A stretch of DNA of 10,354 nt from Lachnospiraceae bacterium UBA4380 (GTDB taxonomy: Bacteria; Bacillota; Clostridia; Lachnospirales; Lachnospiraceae). This document shows positions 1 to 5,666 of this stretch, in pieces. The position numbers and the translations under genes were made by a program. The stretch is taken from NCBI GenBank assembly GCA_002390025.1, contig DGRU01000020.1, positions 2,926 through 13,279 on the forward strand, read 5' to 3'. How positions within the stretch are numbered: the first letter of the stretch is position 1; the number at the start of each line of letters is the position of its first letter. The notes below the pieces were generated by a model that saw only the letters and a list, made by a program, of their open reading frames with translations, ran no database searches and had not been told where the DNA came from.

Positions 1-102
1 GCAGCGGTCACATCCCCGCCGGCCTTACGGATCATCTGCCCGTAAAAGCCCCTTCAGCAATCTGCTGAAAATAGATTGTCAGCTGTCTGCCTTTTTCTAC
101 TT
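1..102. other. Left edge, no gene assigned; short hairpin
   Basis: No complete gene can be supported here. A perfect 7-bp hairpin lies at 53-69 (TTCAGCA, loop ATC, TGCTGAA). No T-tract follows it on the + strand, so it is not a convincing terminator for a gene entering from the left. Plus-strand frame 3 is open from the edge to a TGA at 66-68. On the minus strand an ATG at 35-33 opens a reading frame that runs off the edge (it begins MIRKAGGDV), but its ribosome binding site is poor. Either could be the end or start of a neighbouring gene; the visible piece is too short to decide. Confidence 0.3.
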
Positions 103-132
103 TTCAAGAGAGGGATTCTGTAGTATTATAAT
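103..132 (+). promoter_or_regulatory. Probable nrdD promoter
   Basis: A perfect -10 hexamer TATAAT lies at 127-132 in an AT-rich patch. The best -35 match, at 103-108 (TTCAAG) with an 18-base spacer, is weak, so the promoter may depend on its -10 element or on an activator. Transcription would begin near 139, giving a leader of about 225 bases before the preferred nrdD start at 365. The placement fits a promoter controlled by the NrdR-like boxes just downstream. Confidence 0.5.
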
Positions 133-137
133 TATCG

Positions 138-184
138 GTACAATATGTGGACAGAGGAAGGCATCAATGCACTATATTTGGTGC
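138..184 (+). promoter_or_regulatory. Tandem NrdR-box-like operator
   Basis: Two 16-bp sites at 138-153 and 169-184 resemble the published NrdR box (consensus acaCwAtATaTwGtgt). By eye the downstream site matches 12 of 16 positions, has palindromic GCAC/GTGC ends and has the core CTATATTTGG. The upstream site matches 9 of 16, with core CAATATGTGG; each core matches 8 of 10. The sites start 31 bp apart, the spacing of about three helical turns known for paired NrdR boxes. NrdR is an ATP/dATP-sensing zinc-ribbon repressor of ribonucleotide reductase genes. The pair overlaps and follows the expected transcription start, where a repressor would act. Confidence 0.6.
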
Positions 185-253
185 TTTTTTCATGCATTTG
201 CCCATATAAAAATACAGGATAGAACATGTTCCGCAGTTTTCGGGCCGATCATC

Positions 254-294
254 CCGGGAAACCCCGGCGGAAAGGGAATGACAAGAAGCCGCCG
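254..294 (+). other. Structured part of the nrdD leader: two mutually exclusive hairpins
   Basis: A 5-bp hairpin (CCGGG 254-258, loop AAAC, CCCGG 263-267) overlaps a second 6-bp hairpin (CGGCGG 265-270, 18-base loop, CCGCCG 289-294). They share bases 265-267 and so cannot both form fully. No T-tract follows, so a classical attenuator is not supported. I do not recognise a known riboswitch; in particular the conserved cobalamin box is not evident. Any regulatory role is inference. Confidence 0.25.
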
Positions 295-364
295 AATGGT
301 CCGCAGGGCCAGGTACCGCGGCAGATCATACAAGGACATGGAAGAACAGGGAGGAAGAGAAGAC

Positions 365-2566
365 ATGGCAGAGTATTCAGGTGTTGTGGTCACCACAAAT
401 ATCATCAAGAGAGACGGACAGGAGGTCACTTTCGATCTCTCCAAGATCGTCAATGCGATCAGCAAGGCCAACAAAGAAGTGGAGCCGATCCACCAGCTCA
501 ACGAATATCAGATCATCGCGGTGGCGGAGAAGATCGCCAGGGAAGTACAGCAGTCCACACATGCCGTGAACGTTGAGGATATTCAGGATATGGTCGAGAC
601 AGGCATCATGGAGATGCGCGGTTATGAAGTGGCGCAGAAATATGTCCGCTATCGTTTCCGCCGCGAGCTCTCCCGCAAGTCCAACACGACTGACAACGGC
701 ATCCTCGCCCTGATCGAGCAGATCAATGAGGAGGTCAAACAGGAGAATTCCAACAAGAACCCTGTCATCAATTCCACACAGCGCGACTATATGGCCGGCG
801 AGGTCTCCAAGGACCTGACACGCCGCGTCCTTCTTCCCGCCGACATCGTAAAGGCTCACGAAGAGGGCATCATCCATTTCCACGATTCTGATTATTACGC
901 TCAGAAGGAACACAACTGCGACCTCATCAATCTCGAGGATATGCTGCAGAACGGCACCGTCATCAGCGAGACCTTGATCGAGAAGCCCCACAGCTTCTAC
1001 ACCGCCTGCAATGTGACGACGCAGATCGTCGCTCAGGTTGCCTCCAACCAGTACGGCGGCCAGTCCTTCTCCCTGGCACATCTGGCTCCTTTCGTCGATG
1101 TGAGCCGTAAGAAGATCCGCAAGCAGGTTGTCGAAGAGAGGGAAGCCTGCGGCGAGCCCATGGTCGACGAGATCATCGACAAGGTTGTCGAGTTCCGTCT
1201 GGCAGAGGAGATCAAGAGCGGAATCCAGACCATCCAGTATCAGCTCATCACTCTGATGACCTGCAACGGCCAGGCTCCCTTTGTCACCATGTACATGTAC
1301 CTGGATGAGGTCCCTGCAGGCCGCACCCGCGACGACCTGGCCATGCTGATCAAAGAGGTCTTGATCCAGCGCATGCAGGGCGTCAAGAATGAGAAGGGCA
1401 TCTGGATCACACCCGCCTTCCCCAAGCTCATCTATGTGCTGGATGAGGACAATATCGTCCCCGGCTCCAGATATTACGGCCTGACCGAGCTGGCTGCCAA
1501 GTGCACCGCCAAGCGCATGGTCCCCGACTACATCTCCGCCAAGGTGATGAGGGAGTACAAAAACGGCGATGTCTATCCCTGCATGGGATGCCGGTCCTTC
1601 CTTACCCCCGACACCGTCGGCCTTGGTGAGAACGGAGAGCACAAATACTACGGACGCTTCAATCAGGGCGTCGTCACCATCAACCTTGTCGACGTCGCCT
1701 GCTCCTCTTACGGAGATATGGACAAGTTCTGGGAGATCCTGGAAGAGCGCCTGGAGCTCTGCCACCGTGCCCTGCGCTGCCGCCATGAGAGACTGCTGGG
1801 AACTGTCTCGGACGTCGCACCCATCCTCTGGCAGTACGGCGCCATAGCCCGCCTGAAAAAAGGCGAGAAGATCGACCGTCTGCTTTATGACAACTACAGC
1901 ACGATCAGCCTGGGTTACGCAGGTCTCTATGAGATGTGTGTGCGCATGACCGGCAAGTCCCACACTTCTGACGAGGGACGGGAGTTCAGCCTCAGGGTCA
2001 TGCAGCGCCTGAACGACAAGTGCGCCGAGTGGCGGGCTGCGGAGCGCATCAGCTACTCCGTCTACGGCACACCCATGGAGTCCACGACCTACAAGTTTGC
2101 CAAGTGCCTGCAGAAGCGCTTCGGCATCATCAAGGGTGTCACAGACAAGAACTACATCACCAACAGCTACCATGTACATGTGACCGAGGAGATCGACGCC
2201 TTCCACAAGCTGAAATTCGAGGCGGATTTCCAGAAACTCTCCCCCGGCGGCGCCATCAGCTATGTAGAGGTTCCCAACATGCAGAACAACATTCCCGCTG
2301 TTCTGGCTGTGATGAAATATATCTACGACAACATTATGTACGCCGAGCTCAACACCAAGAGCGACTACTGTGAGTGCTGCGGCTATGACGGTGAGATCAT
2401 GGTCGTCGAGGACGATGCCGGCAAGCTGGTCTGGGAGTGCCCTGTCTGCGGAAACCGCGATCAGTCCCGTATGAGCGTCGCCCGCCGCACCTGCGGCTAC
2501 ATCGGCACCCAGTTCTGGAACCAGGGCCGCACCCAGGAGATCCGCGAGCGCGTGCTGCATCTGTAA
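365..2566 (+). CDS. nrdD: Anaerobic (class III) ribonucleoside-triphosphate reductase NrdD
   Basis: Cytosolic glycyl radical enzyme that reduces ribonucleoside triphosphates to deoxyribonucleotides without oxygen, using formate as reductant in the best-studied members. With the ATG at 365 it is 733 residues, close to the family norm. An N-terminal ATP-cone (about 8-100, starting VVTTNIIKRDGQEVTFD) gives allosteric control. The barrel includes NVTTQIVAQVASNQYGGQ and the active-site motif CMGCRS (Cys406, Cys409). The C-terminus has a zinc-type four-cysteine set (CECC at 669-672, CPVC at 692-695) and the radical motif RRTCGYIG with Gly711, 22 residues from the end. The start at 365 is chosen because the ATP-cone begins there and GGAGG lies 10 bases upstream. 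The frame is open further upstream, and an ATG at 167 with a good ribosome binding site would add 66 unconserved-looking residues. The activating enzyme gene nrdG is not adjacent. The codons TTA, CTA and TCA are absent from 377 onward, consistent with high expression. Confidence 0.97.
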   Translation: MAEYSGVVVTTNIIKRDGQEVTFDLSKIVNAISKANKEVEPIHQLNEYQIIAVAEKIAREVQQSTHAVNVEDIQDMVETGIMEMRGYEVAQKYVRYRFRRELSRKSNTTDNGILALIEQINEEVKQENSNKNPVINSTQRDYMAGEVSKDLTRRVLLPADIVKAHEEGIIHFHDSDYYAQKEHNCDLINLEDMLQNGTVISETLIEKPHSFYTACNVTTQIVAQVASNQYGGQSFSLAHLAPFVDVSRKKIRKQVVEEREACGEPMVDEIIDKVVEFRLAEEIKSGIQTIQYQLITLMTCNGQAPFVTMYMYLDEVPAGRTRDDLAMLIKEVLIQRMQGVKNEKGIWITPAFPKLIYVLDEDNIVPGSRYYGLTELAAKCTAKRMVPDYISAKVMREYKNGDVYPCMGCRSFLTPDTVGLGENGEHKYYGRFNQGVVTINLVDVACSSYGDMDKFWEILEERLELCHRALRCRHERLLGTVSDVAPILWQYGAIARLKKGEKIDRLLYDNYSTISLGYAGLYEMCVRMTGKSHTSDEGREFSLRVMQRLNDKCAEWRAAERISYSVYGTPMESTTYKFAKCLQKRFGIIKGVTDKNYITNSYHVHVTEEIDAFHKLKFEADFQKLSPGGAISYVEVPNMQNNIPAVLAVMKYIYDNIMYAELNTKSDYCECCGYDGEIMVVEDDAGKLVWECPVCGNRDQSRMSVARRTCGYIGTQFWNQGRTQEIRERVLHL

Positions 2567-2609
2567 AACGGTCCTTGAGAACAGCAGAGATTCCAAAGGA
2601 AATGGATGG

Positions 2610-3425
2610 ATGAGAGAGAGCAGAGAGTTTTTTATCCCGGATGATGGAATACAGATTCACTTGAAACTGGATTTCCCGCAGGATGACTGTGATGACAACA
2701 GCGGAACCGCTTTTGCAGAGACAGAGGTCACTGAGGAAACTGACAAAATGCCTCTGATGATTCTGGTCCACGGCTTCACGGGCGACATGGAGGAGACTCA
2801 CATACGTGCTGTACAGCGCACGGCCAATGAAGAGGGATTCGCCGTTCTGAGGGCGGAGATGTACGGCCACGGCATGTCCGGCGGAGAGTTTGGCAATCAC
2901 ACTCTCATGAAGTGGATCAGCAATATCCTGACCGTGATTGACTATGCACGAACTCTCGATTTTGTTTCGGATCTTTACCTGTGCGGTCACTCTCAGGGAG
3001 GCCTTCTGACCATGCTGGCAGGAGCCATGGAGAGAGACAGGCTGAAAGCTATCCTGCCCCTGTCCCCAGCTTCCATGATTCCGGAAATCGCCAGGAAGGG
3101 TGAGATTCTGGGTGTACCTTTTGACCTTGACCATATCCCGGCAGAGCTGGATGCCGGAAAGTCCCTGACCCTTCGTGAAAACTATATCCGCGTCGCGCAG
3201 CTGATCGATGTGGATCTTGCGATTGCACGCTATAATGGTCCTGTCCTTATTGTTCACGGAACCGGTGACGAATCCGTTCCTTACCATTATTCTGAAGAAG
3301 CGGCGGCCAAATACGCCAATGCAAAGCTTGTTCCCATTCCCGGAGATACACACTGCTATGACCTGCACCTGGATCAGGTGACAGAGGCTGTAAGGGCATT
3401 CCTGCAGGAGATGAAGGTCAGCTAG
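2610..3425 (+). CDS. Alpha/beta hydrolase, serine esterase or S33-type peptidase-like
   Basis: A 271-residue predicted cytosolic serine hydrolase with no signal peptide. The oxyanion-region motif LVHGFTG is at 52-58, the nucleophile elbow GHSQGG places the catalytic Ser at 128, and GTGDESVP and GDTHCYD supply Asp220 and His248, so the triad is complete and correctly ordered. The MYGHGMSGG stretch at 84-92 and the overall layout resemble the bacterial cinnamoyl/feruloyl esterase and hydrolase-4 group, so carboxylester hydrolysis is likely, but the substrate cannot be read from sequence. Residues 25-46 form an acidic insert (DDCDDNSG, then many Glu/Thr) before the first core strand. AAGGA at 2596-2600 supports the ATG at 2610; a nearby ATG at 2606 stops after 12 codons. 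The gene starts 43 bases after nrdD with no terminator between, so read-through from nrdD is possible. A strong terminator follows. Confidence 0.88.
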   Translation: MRESREFFIPDDGIQIHLKLDFPQDDCDDNSGTAFAETEVTEETDKMPLMILVHGFTGDMEETHIRAVQRTANEEGFAVLRAEMYGHGMSGGEFGNHTLMKWISNILTVIDYARTLDFVSDLYLCGHSQGGLLTMLAGAMERDRLKAILPLSPASMIPEIARKGEILGVPFDLDHIPAELDAGKSLTLRENYIRVAQLIDVDLAIARYNGPVLIVHGTGDESVPYHYSEEAAAKYANAKLVPIPGDTHCYDLHLDQVTEAVRAFLQEMKVS

Positions 3426-3483
3426 AGCGATAAAAGAATGCGCAGGGGTTGCTGTGTCGATCCTTGTAATGTGTAAATATATT

Positions 3484-3537
3484 AAAAAACGCAGAGGATA
3501 AGCGGTCTGTAAGTTGGTGCTTATCTTCTGCGTTTTT
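3484..3537. terminator. Bidirectional intrinsic terminator
   Basis: A near-perfect 15-bp stem (ACGCAGAGGATAAGC at 3489-3503 with GCTTATCTTCTGCGT at 3519-3533, one G-T pair) has a 15-base loop. It is flanked by six A on the left (3484-3489) and five T on the right (3533-3537). It therefore works as a T-tailed terminator on both strands. It sits between the convergent hydrolase and XRE regulator genes and probably ends both transcripts. Confidence 0.92.
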
Positions 3538-3577
3538 CTGTGTTTTTGAGTTCGGGTTTTTTATGTCTTAAGTTTGA

Positions 3578-4147
3578 TCAGCTGCTCCGGTTATCCTGGC
3601 TGTTTTCGTCACTTTTTTCTTCGGGTATCACAGGACCTTTGCTTGTGCCGCTGCCTTTGCCGGACAAGAGGGATCCCAGAAGGTCTCCCGCCATGGAAGA
3701 GACATCGTTTTTTCCGGTCAGCAGGGTCCCGAAGAGCTCCAGGGCGTTCCCCTCTCCCTTGAGCAGGTTCATGGCAGCCTTCTTTGTACTGCTGTCGGCC
3801 TTGCGGTATAGCTCGACCAGTTTTTTCTCCGTTGTCGTAAGGGTAAGTGTCTTCGATGAGGAGGACGCAGAGGAAGTCTTTTTCTTAGCGCCGGTTTTCG
3901 CGCTGCCGGAGGTTTTTGAGGAGGAAGATGATTTGGCACCGGCTGCAGCGTCCAGGAGTGATTTCTGTGTCACGCCCAGTTCCTTTGCCATTTTTTTGAG
4001 GATATCCTGTGCGGGCTCTTTTTCACCACGTTCAATTTTGCCCACATCAGAGGCGGTGATCCCGCCTACCTTGTCTGCAAGAGCTGCCTGTGTCAGTCCT
4101 TTTGCGGTGCGCGCTTCTTTGACCAGATTTCCAAGTTTCTTTGACAT
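3578..4147 (-). CDS. XRE-family DNA-binding regulator with Ser/Lys-rich linker
   Basis: A 189-residue predicted transcription regulator. Residues 5-66 form a Cro/C1-type helix-turn-helix: EARTAKGLTQAALADKV, then a recognition-helix region ending in the hallmark KIERGEKEP (37-45). Residues 69-100 are a low-complexity Ser/Lys/Ala/Thr linker. A predicted helical segment follows (EKKLVELYRKADSSTKKAA, 107-125), resembling the LxELYRxLD segment seen in many Firmicutes XRE regulators, and the tail is polar and acidic. The start at 4147 is preferred over an in-frame ATG at 4207 because GGGAGG lies 7 bases before it and the HTH begins at once. The 4207 start would place translation near or upstream of the predicted transcription start. 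The gene is divergent from the peroxiredoxin gene, 298 bases apart, so local control is possible but unproven. Operator and ligand are unknown. Confidence 0.85.
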   Translation of the reverse strand: MSKKLGNLVKEARTAKGLTQAALADKVGGITASDVGKIERGEKEPAQDILKKMAKELGVTQKSLLDAAAGAKSSSSSKTSGSAKTGAKKKTSSASSSSKTLTLTTTEKKLVELYRKADSSTKKAAMNLLKGEGNALELFGTLLTGKNDVSSMAGDLLGSLLSGKGSGTSKGPVIPEEKSDENSQDNRSS

Positions 4148-4205
4148 GATGATACCTCCCCTGAGAATCTCATAATATCCATGTAAAAAGAATTCGATCA
4201 CATTC

Positions 4206-4234
4206 ATTTTACCATGAGAAAACGTATCTGTTAA
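4206..4234 (-). promoter_or_regulatory. Promoter of the XRE regulator gene
   Basis: On the minus strand, TTAACA (4234-4229) and TAAAAT (4211-4206) are separated by exactly 17 bases, a good vegetative sigma-factor promoter. Transcription would start near 4199, about 50 bases before the regulator start codon at 4147. This also argues against use of the longer in-frame start at 4207. Confidence 0.65.
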
Positions 4235-4445
4235 TAAAGTAAAAAACCAACAGGATGCCTGTAACTTGTAATGCCCGGAAGACTCCGGAGAACTCTGAGA
4301 GGGCCATAGCCTGCGTTGTGGATTTGCGGGAAATATAATACAATAAAGTTGAAAAAAACGGATTGAGCTATACGGATCAGGACGAACAATTATGGAATAA
4401 CATCCCCGTAAGGGGTGATTGATTATAATCTCAGGAGATAATATT
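4235..4445. promoter_or_regulatory. Divergent intergenic region upstream of bcp; small hairpins and a palindrome
   Basis: No gene is seen. A TATAAT lies at 4334-4339 but lacks a good -35 at normal spacing, so the bcp promoter is uncertain. Small dyads are CCGGA/TCCGG (4275-4288) and CCCC-GTAA-GGGG (4404-4415). A perfect 10-bp palindrome GATTATAATC at 4421-4430 lies just before the AGGAG ribosome binding site (4433-4437). It contains ATTATAA, one half of the PerR box (TTATAATnATTATAA), but the other half matches only 2 of 7 positions, so PerR control of the peroxiredoxin is only a possibility. Confidence 0.35.
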
Positions 4446-4904
4446 ATGCTGGAAATTGGAATAAAAGCCCCTGATTTTACACTGCCGGATCAAAACGGTC
4501 AGATGCATTCCCTGTCCGATTATCTGGGGCAGAAAGTGATCCTGTATTTTTATCCCAAGGATATGACAGCAGGGTGCACGAAACAGGCATGTGCTTTTGG
4601 AGAGCTGTATCCGCAGTTCCGGGAAAAGGGGGCGGTTGTCCTCGGTGTGAGCAAGGATTCTGTGGCCTCCCACAAGCGGTTTGAGGAAAAGCACGGGCTT
4701 CCCTTTACACTCTTGTCTGATGTGAACAAGGAAGTGATCCAGGCATATGATGTCTGGAAAGAAAAGAAGAACTACGGAAAGGTTTCCATGGGTGTTCTGC
4801 GCACTACCTATCTGATCGATGAGAACGGCATTATCATCAAAGGGTTTGACAAGATCAAGGCGGCGGATAATCCTGCGCAGATGCTGAATGTTCTGCAGGA
4901 ATAG
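4446..4904 (+). CDS. bcp: Peroxiredoxin, Bcp/PrxQ type thiol peroxidase
   Basis: A 152-residue cytosolic thioredoxin-fold peroxidase that reduces hydrogen peroxide and organic hydroperoxides using thioredoxin-type donors. Length and motifs match Bcp: APDFTLPDQNG near the N-terminus, then FYPKDMTAGCTKQAC with the peroxidatic Cys44 and the likely resolving Cys49 five residues later, as in atypical 2-Cys members. Later motifs GVSKDS, FTLLSD and RTTYLIDENGII are also typical. The ATG at 4446 is chosen because AGGAG lies 8 bases before it and the AP-DFTL motif starts at the usual distance; an in-frame ATG at 4419 would add nine residues without better support. In an anaerobe this enzyme would protect oxygen-sensitive enzymes such as the glycyl radical NrdD nearby, but no operon link is implied. 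Confidence 0.94.
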   Translation: MLEIGIKAPDFTLPDQNGQMHSLSDYLGQKVILYFYPKDMTAGCTKQACAFGELYPQFREKGAVVLGVSKDSVASHKRFEEKHGLPFTLLSDVNKEVIQAYDVWKEKKNYGKVSMGVLRTTYLIDENGIIIKGFDKIKAADNPAQMLNVLQE

Positions 4905-5005
4905 CAGATAGAAGCCGGAGGTTTTACTTCAGGCGCACAGGAACTCCATAGACTGTATTGCGGCCGCTTCTGATGGCGGCAGGTTTGAAAGAAAGGTGAG
5001 AAACT

Positions 5006-5635
5006 ATGAACGAGAATATTACAAAACGCTATGAACTGCTTTCGAAGAAGGTCATCAAGGGACTTGAGTCCCGTCAGATGAGCGGATACTACGCCGCCGA
5101 TAAGGAAGAGGCGCTCAAGATCGCCCTCTCCCTGATCCCCGAGGGCAGCACAGTCACCATGGGCGGAGCCATGAGCGCACATGAGATCGGTCTGCCTGCA
5201 GCGCTGGCAGAGGGCAATTACAACTTCATCGACCGCGATAAGATGGAGGACAAGCGCGCAGCCATGCTGGCTGCCTATGACGCGGACTTTTTCCTGGCCA
5301 GCGCCAATGCCATGACCGAGGACGGCGTGATCGTAAATATTGACGGCAATGCCAACCGCGTCTCTGCAATCGCCCAGGGCCCCAGGCATGTCCTTTTTAT
5401 CGTTGGAATGAACAAGATCTGCGACGATGTGGACGGCGCCCTCAAGCGTGCCCGCAATGTCGCCGCCCCCATCAATGCCCAGCGTTTCGGCCTCAATACA
5501 CCCTGCACAAAGACAGGATCCTGCATGAACTGCAAAACACCCGATACCATCTGCTGCCAGTTTCTGATCACACGCTACTCCAAACACCCCGGCCGCATCC
5601 ACGTCATCCTGGTCAACGACTTCCTTGGCTTCTGA
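5006..5635 (+). CDS. LUD-domain protein (LutC/YkgG-like, 'lactate utilization protein')
   Basis: A 209-residue LUD-domain protein. Typical motifs are TMGGAMSAHEIGL, SANAMTEDGVIVNIDGNANR and FIVGMNKICDDVDGALKRAR, in the order expected for this family. A cysteine cluster near the C-terminus (Cys167, 173, 176, 183, 184; C-x5-C-x2-C-x6-CC) resembles that of the roughly 210-residue clostridial LUD proteins and could bind metal or an Fe-S centre. In the Lut system LutC works with the Fe-S proteins LutA and LutB in L-lactate oxidation, but neither is encoded here, so the usual 'lactate utilization' name is only a family label. The start at 5006 has GAAAGGTGAG just upstream. Codon use is strongly C/G-ending, unlike the following YfhO gene. 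The stop codon directly abuts a 31-bp repeat. Confidence 0.88.
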   Translation: MNENITKRYELLSKKVIKGLESRQMSGYYAADKEEALKIALSLIPEGSTVTMGGAMSAHEIGLPAALAEGNYNFIDRDKMEDKRAAMLAAYDADFFLASANAMTEDGVIVNIDGNANRVSAIAQGPRHVLFIVGMNKICDDVDGALKRARNVAAPINAQRFGLNTPCTKTGSCMNCKTPDTICCQFLITRYSKHPGRIHVILVNDFLGF

Positions 5636-5666
5636 TGAGTCACGAGGGACGGTTCTGCCTGACTCA
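5636..5666 (+). repeat. 31-bp palindromic-ended repeat, copy 1
   Basis: The element starts TGAGTCACGAGGGACGG and ends TTCTGCCTGACTCA. Its 7-bp ends TGAGTCA and TGACTCA are perfect inverted repeats, so its RNA can fold into a hairpin with a 17-base loop (alternatively a 6-bp outer and 3-bp inner stem). TTTT follows at 5667-5670, so it may weakly terminate the LUD transcript. It begins on the base after the LUD stop codon, and its last three bases supply the YfhO stop codon on the other strand. An identical inverted copy lies at 9392-9422. The GGGACGGTTCT core resembles short repeats I know from clostridial genomes, often thought to be mobilised by RAYT/IS200-like transposases; this link is from memory. 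Confidence 0.9.

Noticed and set aside
53..69. Intrinsic terminator at the left edge
   Set aside because: The 7-bp hairpin is perfect but lacks a T-tract on the plus strand, and on the minus strand only a short, displaced T run follows.
254..330. Possible cobalamin or other riboswitch in the nrdD leader
   Set aside because: GC-rich hairpins are present but no conserved riboswitch box was found, and class III reductases do not use cobalamin.
377..2596. 739-codon antisense open frame opposite nrdD
   Set aside because: It is codon-aligned with nrdD and open only because nrdD avoids TTA, CTA and TCA. Its sequence is low-complexity, rich in Leu, Ala, Val, Asp and Gly, with no recognisable domain, while nrdD is unmistakable.
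2397..3368. 323-codon minus-strand open frame across the end of nrdD and the hydrolase gene
   Set aside because: It spans two well-supported genes on the other strand and shows no motif or ribosome binding site.
4808..5602. 264-codon minus-strand open frame opposite bcp and the LUD gene
   Set aside because: It overlaps two recognisable genes and is explained by their codon bias; no family resemblance.
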